Source of the DNA: Nitrospirota bacterium
GTDB taxonomy: Bacteria; Nitrospirota; UBA9217
Direction of reading: 5' to 3'
NCBI GenBank assembly: GCA_027456925.1
Contig: DAIDTZ010000276.1
Location: 1 to 7,438, forward strand
Length of the DNA: 7,438 nucleotides
Shown: in pieces, positions 1 through 5,548 of the stretch
Layout: every line of letters starts with the position of its first letter
Position numbering within the stretch: the stretch's first letter is position 1
Notes under the pieces: generated by a model
The model's input: the letters and a program-made list of their open reading frames with translations, nothing else
Database searches by the model: none
Told to the model about the DNA's origin: nothing
Made by a program: the position numbers and the translations under genes

Positions 1-1422
1 CGTGTGGGTGACTTCGGGTTCGTACTCGGGGTGCTGCTCATTTTCCTCACCTGCGGCACCCTTGACTTTTCCGAGGTTTTTGCGACCATGGGCACGTCGG
101 TCACGGACGTGACCTATCATCTTTTCGGGGGCGACATCAGCGTAGTTACCCTGATCTCACTCCTCTTGTTCCTGGGCGCGACCGGCAAGTCCGCACAGCT
201 CCCGCTCTATGTCTGGCTGCCCGACGCCATGGAAGGCCCGACGCCGGTCAGCGCGTTGATCCACGCGGCGACCATGGTGACTGCGGGCGTGTTCATGGTG
301 GCGCGCTGCGCACCGATCTTCTCGCTCTCCGAGACCGCGATGAACACCGTGGCGATCGTCGGCGGCCTGACGGCGGTCTTTGCCGCGACCATCGGCCTCG
401 TCCAGAACGCCATCAAGCGCGTGATAGCCTACTCCACCATCAGCCAACTGGGGTACATGTTCCTTGCTCTCGGCGTGGGGGCGTTCTCCGCAGGCATCTT
501 CCATCTTATGACGCATGCGTGTTTCAAGGGGCTCCTGTTCCTCGCCTCGGGCAGCGTGATTCATGCCCTCTCGGGAGAACAGGACATGCGCAAAATGGGA
601 GCTCTCAAACCCAAGATAAAGACTACCTGGGCGGTATTTTTTATCGGAGCGCTGGCATTGTCTGGGATCCCGCCATTCGCCGGGTTTTTCAGCAAGGATG
701 AAATTCTGTGGAATGTGTATAACGCACAGGGTGTCGGTATTTTTCTTTGGTTCCTCGGCATCCTTGGTGCTTTCATGACGGCATTTTATTCATTCCGCTT
801 GATCTACCTCACTTTCTACGGCAAGTCGCATCTTGATCCTAAGGTCGAACATCATGTCCATGAGTCACCAAAGATCATGACGATACCACTCATGATACTG
901 GCTTTTTTCGCAATTACGATTGGATTTATCGGCATGCCCATTGTGAAAGGCGGCAATCTCTTCGCGGAATTTTTAGCGCCGATTTTTCCGCACGCCGAAC
1001 CCGTTGCGGAATCGGGAAGCCACACACCCGAAATTTTGCTGATGATATTATCGGTGCTTGTTGCCGCCGCGGGTTGGCGGCTGGCGAATGGCTGGTACAA
1101 GAATGCTACGGCCTGGCCGGACAAATTTGCCGATAAGTTTAAGGGTATCTATAACCTGCTTTTGAACAAGTATAAAGTTGACGAGATTTATAATTATATC
1201 TTTGTCTACGGTCTGGTCCACAAAGTCGCAAAGGTTCTGTACACGATAGGGGATGTGAAGATCGTGGACGGCGCGGTGAACGGGATCGCCCAACTTATCG
1301 GCGGAGCGAGCCAAAGCGGGAAAAAGATGCAATCCGGGTATGTACAGCAGTACGCCTTTACCATGGGGCTCGGCCTCGTGGTTCTGGTGGGGCTGTATTA
1401 TATTTATATGTTGATAAATTAA
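1..1422 (+). CDS. nuoL: NADH-quinone oxidoreductase subunit L (NuoL), 5' end cut off by the window
   Basis: This is the distal proton-pumping antiporter-like subunit of complex I, an inner-membrane protein that couples quinone reduction by the peripheral arm to ion translocation. The frame is open from base 1. The GTG at base 4 is the Val of an internal Arg-Val-Gly-Asp motif, not a start. Counting that Val as residue 1, the conserved polar residues are Lys62 (GKSAQLPLYVWLPDAM), His87 (LIHAATMVTAG), Lys138, His167, His171, Lys175 and Lys231-Asp232 (FFSKDEIL). From memory these match E. coli Lys229, His254, Lys305, His334, His338, Lys342 and Lys399-Asp400. About 175 N-terminal residues are missing, which gives a full length near 650, normal for NuoL. 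An insertion of about 8 residues relative to E. coli lies between GTLDF and the Lys62 helix. The C-terminal part carries NKYKVDEIYN and a final membrane helix, typical of the lateral-helix region. The 3' half is clearly more AT-rich than the 5' half. Confidence 0.97.
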   Translation, partial: RVGDFGFVLGVLLIFLTCGTLDFSEVFATMGTSVTDVTYHLFGGDISVVTLISLLLFLGATGKSAQLPLYVWLPDAMEGPTPVSALIHAATMVTAGVFMVARCAPIFSLSETAMNTVAIVGGLTAVFAATIGLVQNAIKRVIAYSTISQLGYMFLALGVGAFSAGIFHLMTHACFKGLLFLASGSVIHALSGEQDMRKMGALKPKIKTTWAVFFIGALALSGIPPFAGFFSKDEILWNVYNAQGVGIFLWFLGILGAFMTAFYSFRLIYLTFYGKSHLDPKVEHHVHESPKIMTIPLMILAFFAITIGFIGMPIVKGGNLFAEFLAPIFPHAEPVAESGSHTPEILLMILSVLVAAAGWRLANGWYKNATAWPDKFADKFKGIYNLLLNKYKVDEIYNYIFVYGLVHKVAKVLYTIGDVKIVDGAVNGIAQLIGGASQSGKKMQSGYVQQYAFTMGLGLVVLVGLYYIYMLIN

Positions 1423-1423
1423 A

Positions 1424-1465
1424 AGTTCAAAGCTCAGAACTCTGTTCCCTGAACGCTGAACTAAC
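1424..1465. repeat. Degenerate heptanucleotide repeat in the nuoL-nuoM spacer
   Basis: Six consecutive 7-base units can be laid out in this spacer, including AGTTCAA, AGCTCAG, AACTCTG and AACGCTG. C is shared at the fifth position in five of six units, and A starts five of six. The array also contains short GTTC and GAAC inverted elements. It ends just before the nuoM ribosome binding site (GAGGA at 1466-1470). The units are too diverged for simple slippage, so chance periodicity remains possible. Its role is unknown. Confidence 0.45.
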
Positions 1466-1479
1466 GAGGAGCCTTATCC

Positions 1480-3018
1480 ATGCTCGAATTAAAACTCAAT
1501 CAGCTCGATTTCCCGCTGCTGAGCCTTCTCATCTTCCTCCCCGTGGTCGGAGCGTTCCTGCTCCTGTTCATCAAGAACGCAATGGCCGCGCGCTGGGTGG
1601 CGCTCGTTGTTTCCATCGTCGAGCTAGGCCTGTGCGTGCCTCTCCTCCTGAACTTCGACAGCTCCACGGCCCACATGCAGTTCGGCGAGAACATGCCCTG
1701 GATCGCCGCCTGGAACATCAACTACTGCCTCGGGGTCGACGGGATCAGCATCCTGTTCGTCGCTCTGGCCGCGCTCCTTACGGTTATTTCCATCATGGTG
1801 TCCTGGACTGCCATCCAGGACAGGGTCAGGGAATTCATGATCGCCATGCTGTTCCTCGAAGCGGCAATGGTTGGAGTATTCGTATCGCTCGACCTTTTTC
1901 TCTTCTACATCTTCTGGGAAGCAATGCTCATTCCCATGTACCTTCTGATTGGCATCTGGGGCGGCCCGAACCGGCTGTATGCGGCGATCAAGTTCTTTCT
2001 TTACACCCTGGTCGGCAGCGTGCTTATGCTGATCGCAATCATCGCGGTGTACTTCGCCGCAGGCCATACCTTCGACGTCCTTGCACTCATGAACTATAAA
2101 TTCAGCCACACCTTCCAGATGTGGGCGTTTGCCGCGTTTTTTGTAGCTTTTGCGGTCAAGGTCCCGATGTTCCCGGTCCACACCTGGCTGCCAGACGCCA
2201 ACGTGGAGGCGCCGACCGCGGGCAGCATCATTCTGGCCGGGATCCTCATCAAGATGGGCGCCTACGGGTTTCTCAGGTTCTCGCTGCCCTTTTTCCCGGA
2301 CGCGGCCCTTGCCTGGACGCCTGCCATCATGGTGCTGTCGGTCATTGCGATCATTTACGGCGCCTATATGGCTTTTGCCCAGACCGACTTCAAGAAATTG
2401 ATCGCTTATTCGAGCGTAAGCCACATGGGTTTTGTCACCCTCGGAATATTTGCGCTGAACCTGCAGGGCCTTGAGGGCGGCATCCTTCAGATGCTGAACC
2501 ACGGCGTCTCGACGGGCGCGTTGTTCCTTGCCGTAGGCATCATCTACGAGCGTACCCATACGAGGCAGATCGCGGACTACGGCGGCATCGCTGCCCGGGT
2601 CCCGGTGTACGCCACGTTCCTGATGATCATTACGTTCTCCTCGATCGGCCTGCCGGGAACGAACGGATTCATCGGAGAGTTCACGATCCTGCTTGGCGCA
2701 TTTCTGCACTATAAACCCTATGCGGTCATCGCGTCGCTCGGCATCATCCTTGGCGCGGGATATATGCTCTGGCTCTACCAGCGCGTTGCCTTCGGCAAGA
2801 TAACCAATGCTCACAACGAGTACCTTGCGGACATGAACGCGCGAGAGGTTGTCGCGGCGCTCCCGCTCGTGATCCTCGTATTTTTCATCGGCTTGTACCC
2901 CAACGCCGCCTTCAGCGTGATGCACGCGTCGGTGGAGAACCTGGTTCAGCACGTGAACGCCAAGATGGCGTCGGCGCCGGCGGTTACCCAGATGCTCAGC
3001 ACGGTCGTAGGGAATTAA
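1480..3018 (+). CDS. nuoM: NADH-quinone oxidoreductase subunit M (NuoM)
   Basis: This is the middle antiporter-like proton channel subunit of complex I, in the cytoplasmic membrane. The 512-residue length is close to the E. coli protein (about 509). Key residues are visible: Glu147 in FWEAMLIP, Lys227 in FAVKVPMFPVHTWLPDA, Lys258 in ILIKMGAYG, Lys305-Lys306 in FKKLIAYSSVSHMG, His341 in MLNHGVSTG and Glu400 in NGFIGEF. From memory, Glu147 corresponds to E. coli Glu144, and the others to Lys234, Lys265, His348 and Glu407 at a constant offset of 7. The proton path therefore looks intact. The ATG start follows GAGGA (1466-1470) at 9 bases. The gene lies 57 bases after nuoL and 15 before nuoN, so it is co-transcribed in the nuo operon. 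Third-codon GC is high (15 of 20 in one sample at 1921-1980). Confidence 0.98.
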   Translation: MLELKLNQLDFPLLSLLIFLPVVGAFLLLFIKNAMAARWVALVVSIVELGLCVPLLLNFDSSTAHMQFGENMPWIAAWNINYCLGVDGISILFVALAALLTVISIMVSWTAIQDRVREFMIAMLFLEAAMVGVFVSLDLFLFYIFWEAMLIPMYLLIGIWGGPNRLYAAIKFFLYTLVGSVLMLIAIIAVYFAAGHTFDVLALMNYKFSHTFQMWAFAAFFVAFAVKVPMFPVHTWLPDANVEAPTAGSIILAGILIKMGAYGFLRFSLPFFPDAALAWTPAIMVLSVIAIIYGAYMAFAQTDFKKLIAYSSVSHMGFVTLGIFALNLQGLEGGILQMLNHGVSTGALFLAVGIIYERTHTRQIADYGGIAARVPVYATFLMIITFSSIGLPGTNGFIGEFTILLGAFLHYKPYAVIASLGIILGAGYMLWLYQRVAFGKITNAHNEYLADMNAREVVAALPLVILVFFIGLYPNAAFSVMHASVENLVQHVNAKMASAPAVTQMLSTVVGN

Positions 3019-3033
3019 CAGTAAGGAGAACTC

Positions 3034-4488
3034 ATGCCTACCCTGTATCAACAATTTATGCAATCCATGATGCCGATCCTGCCCGAGGCGATCGTGATTA
3101 TTGTGGGGCTTACGGTGCTGGTTTTTGATTTCTTTATCGAGAAGGAGCGGAAGTCGCTGCTCGGCTGGTACAGTCTGGCAGGGATCACCATTGCTGCTTA
3201 TGCGAGCTATACGTTGATGCCGATGAGCGGTGTTTTCTTTGGCGGCACGTTCCACTTCGACCCCTTTGCGACCTTCTTCAATTTTGTGTTTTATATCGCC
3301 TGCGGGCTTGGGATCCTGGTTTCGATCAACTACCTTGAGGTCGAAGACATCCACCGCGGAGAATACTACGCGCTGATGCTTTTTGCCACGAGCGGCATGA
3401 TGTTCATGGCGTCGGCGGGAGACCTGATTATCCTGTACCTCGGCCTGGAACTCATGGCGCTATCTATCTACATTCTTGCCGGATTTATGCGGGGCAGTAA
3501 CCGGTCGAACGAGGCTGCGATCAAGTACCTGATCCTTGGCGCCTTTTCGTCGGGCATCATGCTGTATGGTATGTCGCTCCTCTACGGGCTTGCCGGCACG
3601 ACGAACCTGTCAGGCATTCTCGCGTTCCTCCGCGTGGCCGATCTTTCGAACCCGGTCATTTTCCTCGCCATGATCATGCTGACCGTGAGCTTCGGGTTCA
3701 AGGTGGCGGCCGCGCCGTTCCATATGTGGGTGCCTGATGTGTACGAGGGCGCTCCGACCTCGGTCACTGCCTTCATGTCGGCCGGACCCAAGGTGGCAGG
3801 CTTTGCCGTGCTGCTCCGGGTCTTTCTGTATACTTTTGAACCGCTGCGTGAGCATTCGACCGCCATCCTTGCCGGGCTCGCTGTTCTTACCATGGCAGTC
3901 GGCAACGTCATGGCCCTGTCCCAAACCAACATCAAGCGGATGCTCGCCTACTCCTCCATCGCCCACGCCGGCTATGCCCTTGTGGGCCTTGCGGCCGGCG
4001 GACCTGACGGCGCCGCGAGCGTCATGCTCTACGTCCTGATATACGCTTTCATGAACATGGGCGCCTTCGGCGTCGTGATTATGCTCCGGAAGGCCGGGGA
4101 GCGGGGCGAAGAAATTTCCGACTTTGCAGGGCTGGGAAAAACGAACAAGACAGCGGCGTTCCTCATGCTGATTTTCATGTTTTCGCTCACCGGCATTCCT
4201 CCGCTGGCCGGGTTTATCGGCAAGTTCTACATATTCAAATCCGCGGTACAAGCCGGGCTTGTGTGGCTCGCGGTCGCGGGGGTGCTTTTCTCCGCTATCA
4301 GCGCCTACTTTTATCTCCGGGTCATCATGGTCATGTACATGCATGAACCAAAAGAGAGCATCGAGCTGTCCAGCGCCCCGTCCCTTGCGCTGGCACTGGC
4401 GATTTCGGTAACCGCCGTGATCGTGATCGGGGTATATCCCACGGACCTCCTGAACTATGCGCGCGCCTCGATTGCGGGCATCATGTAA
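3034..4488 (+). CDS. nuoN: NADH-quinone oxidoreductase subunit N (NuoN)
   Basis: This is the antiporter-like proton channel subunit of complex I closest to the quinone-binding arm, with the usual ~14 membrane helices and 484 residues (E. coli is about 485). Conserved residues are Glu139 in LGLELMALSIY, Lys223 in FGFKVAAAPFHMWVPD, Lys253 in GPKVAGFAVL, Lys301 in NIKRMLAYSSIAHAGY and Lys397 in AGFIGKFYIF. From memory these correspond to E. coli Glu133, Lys217, Lys247 and Lys395 for the channel core. A consensus AAGGAG (3023-3028) sits 5 bases before the ATG, in a 15-base spacer after nuoM. It is the last gene of the operon: a strong terminator hairpin begins 58 bases after its stop codon. The nuoL-nuoM-nuoN order is the standard bacterial one. 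Confidence 0.98.
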   Translation: MPTLYQQFMQSMMPILPEAIVIIVGLTVLVFDFFIEKERKSLLGWYSLAGITIAAYASYTLMPMSGVFFGGTFHFDPFATFFNFVFYIACGLGILVSINYLEVEDIHRGEYYALMLFATSGMMFMASAGDLIILYLGLELMALSIYILAGFMRGSNRSNEAAIKYLILGAFSSGIMLYGMSLLYGLAGTTNLSGILAFLRVADLSNPVIFLAMIMLTVSFGFKVAAAPFHMWVPDVYEGAPTSVTAFMSAGPKVAGFAVLLRVFLYTFEPLREHSTAILAGLAVLTMAVGNVMALSQTNIKRMLAYSSIAHAGYALVGLAAGGPDGAASVMLYVLIYAFMNMGAFGVVIMLRKAGERGEEISDFAGLGKTNKTAAFLMLIFMFSLTGIPPLAGFIGKFYIFKSAVQAGLVWLAVAGVLFSAISAYFYLRVIMVMYMHEPKESIELSSAPSLALALAISVTAVIVIGVYPTDLLNYARASIAGIM

Positions 4489-4546
4489 GCACGTTATTCG
4501 CCGCCCCCGGCAAGATCAACGAGCAGGGGGAAAATATGTTTGCCAG

Positions 4547-4581
4547 CAGGCCGGGCCAAATGCCCGGCCTGTTCTTTTTTT
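4547..4581 (+). terminator. Rho-independent terminator of the nuo operon
   Basis: A perfect 10-bp GC-rich stem, CAGGCCGGGC (4547-4556) with GCCCGGCCTG (4562-4571), closes a 5-base loop (CAAAT). It is followed by a T-rich tail at 4572-4581 (TTCTTTTTTT region). This is a textbook intrinsic terminator placed just after nuoN, so it should separate the nuo operon from the downstream genes. The stem itself is palindromic, but a T-tract exists only on the + strand side. Confidence 0.93.
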
Positions 4582-4601
4582 AATCGGCCGGGTCGCACGG
4601 C

Positions 4602-4650
4602 ATTCACCTTGACCAGGCCGAGGGGCAACGAAAAGCCTGGGAATTCACCT
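4602..4650. repeat. Small hairpin flanked by an 8-bp direct repeat
   Basis: The octamer ATTCACCT occurs at 4602-4609 and again at 4643-4650. Between the copies lies an inverted repeat, CCAGGC (4613-4618) with GCCTGG (4635-4640), around a 16-base loop. There is no T-tract after it (an A-run follows at 4652-4658), so it is not a + strand terminator. It could be a small excision or insertion scar, a folded untranslated RNA segment, or chance. It sits in the 266-base gap between nuoN and the next gene. Confidence 0.35.
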
Positions 4651-4703
4651 CAAAAAAAGTCTGTAATGAAAAATGAGCGAATCTTACCTGTGCAGGCGGG
4701 AAA

Positions 4704-4719
4704 TATGATACTCATCATA
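4704..4719. promoter_or_regulatory. FNR/CRP-family operator-like dyad
   Basis: TATGAT (4704-4709) and ATCATA (4714-4719) form a perfect inverted repeat around a 4-base spacer (ACTC). The core ATGAT-N4-ATCAT agrees with the FNR consensus TTGAT-N4-ATCAA at 8 of 10 positions. Its centre (4711.5) lies 41.5 bases upstream of 4753, which is a plausible transcription start for the TATACT box at 4743-4748. That is the classic position for class II activation by FNR/CRP-type regulators. There is no recognisable -35 element, which fits an activator-dependent promoter. The regulator identity is inferred, and the outer bases of each half-site deviate from the consensus. Confidence 0.45.
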
Positions 4720-4742
4720 ACTCCACATCTCTTGAGTCATGA

Positions 4743-4748
4743 TATACT
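4743..4748 (+). promoter_or_regulatory. Candidate -10 box for the YwiC-like gene
   Basis: TATACT matches the TATAAT consensus at 5 of 6 bases. It lies 6 bases before the ATG at 4755, so initiation 5-7 bases downstream would produce a message with essentially no 5' leader. No -35 hexamer is found at 16-18 bases upstream; the dyad at 4704-4719 occupies the region where an activator would bind. The box is short, so the call depends on this context. Confidence 0.4.
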
Positions 4749-4754
4749 TTGACC

Positions 4755-5456
4755 ATGAGATCCGAAGCACGAGGGTACATTCTAAAAGAGTACGGTTCCT
4801 GGAGCGTTTTGATCATCTCTTACCTGATCGGGATTGGCGTATGTCACGCATTTACGTGGTCCCTCCTTCCCCTGTTTTTTGCCCTTGCTTTGCTGATCAA
4901 TTCCAAACAGTCGTTCATGAAGTGGACCAGAAAAACGGACGATCGAAAGTCGCTCCTGGTTTTACTGGCGCAGATCATTGGCGCTGCGGCAATTCTCGCG
5001 GCAATTTTCAGGAGTGATGTTCCCCGACTCTTGCCGTTGCTGGTTATTCCTGCGGCTTATCTGCTTTCGAACAAGTTTGCCGGTGAACATTATCTGGTTA
5101 CCGAACTTTTGGGATTTGCTCTCATCAGTCTGGCTGCGGTGCTGGCAAAGTTCCTGTTAACGGAAGGGTTGGATGTCCGGCTCTTTGTGGGTGTGGCGCT
5201 CTATTTTATGGCCGGCGTTTTCAAGGTAAAGGTTGTCATCTTTCAAAAAACGAAAGAGAGAATTTTCACCGCCCTCTTTGTATTCTTTATCGTTTATGCC
5301 TATCGCCGTTTTTATATTCCTGTAATCGTGCTCCTTCCTTTGCTTGATAACCTTCTTGCAGCGGCAGTGCCTTACAAGGTCAAGCTGCGGACCATTGGCT
5401 GGAACGAGGTAGCGAAGAGCATCTTGTTTCTCCTACTCTTCGTTTCTTACTACTAA
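4755..5456 (+). CDS. YwiC-like multi-spanning membrane protein, function unknown
   Basis: This 233-residue protein is very hydrophobic, with roughly eight membrane segments (about residues 16-30, 34-48, 66-85, 90-105, 115-137, 143-162, 171-190 and 191-208) and a last hydrophobic stretch at the C-terminus. The start KEYGSWSVLIISYLIG resembles the (R/K)E(H/Y)GAW opening of the YwiC-like family. VFKVKVVIFQKTKER and the C-terminal RTIGWNEVAKS also fit that family. This is recognition from memory, not a search. The family has no established biochemical role; the B. subtilis member lies among FNR-regulated nitrate respiration genes. ATG 4755 is preferred over the in-frame TTG at 4749, because an in-frame stop (4740-4742) leaves no other option and TTG has no ribosome binding site. 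The ATG has none either, suggesting leaderless translation. Codon use is more AT-rich than the neighbours (GC3 8 of 20 in one sample near 5040-5099). Confidence 0.82.
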   Translation: MRSEARGYILKEYGSWSVLIISYLIGIGVCHAFTWSLLPLFFALALLINSKQSFMKWTRKTDDRKSLLVLLAQIIGAAAILAAIFRSDVPRLLPLLVIPAAYLLSNKFAGEHYLVTELLGFALISLAAVLAKFLLTEGLDVRLFVGVALYFMAGVFKVKVVIFQKTKERIFTALFVFFIVYAYRRFYIPVIVLLPLLDNLLAAAVPYKVKLRTIGWNEVAKSILFLLLFVSYY

Positions 5457-5521
5457 GGTAGTGACTGCCCGGGCGTATGATTTCTTCGCAAACGAAGGCT
5501 TCCGGTTTTCTTGGAGGATGG

Positions 5522-5527
5522 TAAAAT
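5522..5527 (+). promoter_or_regulatory. Weak candidate -10 box for nrdJ
   Basis: TAAAAT matches TATAAT at 5 of 6 bases and would start transcription near 5534, just ahead of the ribosome binding site. No convincing -35 hexamer is found at the right distance. nrdJ may instead be read through from the membrane-protein gene 92 bases upstream. I see no NrdR box or cobalamin riboswitch in this 92-base gap, which is too short for a full riboswitch. Confidence 0.2.
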
Positions 5528-5533
5528 AACTCT

Positions 5534-5541
5534 AAAGGGAG
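5534..5541 (+). promoter_or_regulatory. nrdJ: Ribosome binding site that fixes the nrdJ GTG start
   Basis: AAAGGGAG lies 7 bases before the GTG at 5549. An in-frame TAA at 5522-5524 excludes any earlier start, so this GTG is the natural start codon. Confidence 0.8.
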
Positions 5542-5548
5542 CTTATCC

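Noticed and set aside
1624..3354. A 576-codon open frame on the minus strand opposite nuoM and the start of nuoN
   Set aside because: It mirrors the codon bias of nuoM on the other strand, encodes an implausible Arg/Asp/Glu/His-rich sequence with no domain, and runs across two well-supported genes.
3610..4344. A 244-codon minus-strand open frame opposite nuoN
   Set aside because: Same shadow effect: charged, low-complexity translation with no recognisable motif and no ribosome binding site logic.
4504..4530. CCCCC/GGGGG pairing just upstream of the nuo terminator
   Set aside because: Five pairs around a 17-base loop is weak, and the strong terminator just downstream already explains transcription stop.
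4536..4583. A 15-codon open frame (ATG at 4536) behind GGGGG, running through the terminator hairpin
   Set aside because: Its codons are the terminator stem and T-tract themselves; the peptide ends in three Phe from the T-run. It is best explained as accidental.
4540..4752. A 70-codon plus-strand open frame across the nuoN downstream gap
   Set aside because: It starts inside the terminator, has no ribosome binding site and no recognisable protein features.
5484..5497. CTTCG-CAAA-CGAAG hairpin after the membrane-protein gene, as a terminator
   Set aside because: The stem is only 5 bp and the following TTTT is 8 bases away and interrupted, so it is too weak to call.
5457..5548. Cobalamin riboswitch or NrdR box before the B12-dependent reductase
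   Set aside because: The gap is 92 bases, shorter than a typical cobalamin riboswitch, and no B12-box or NrdR-like palindrome is visible.
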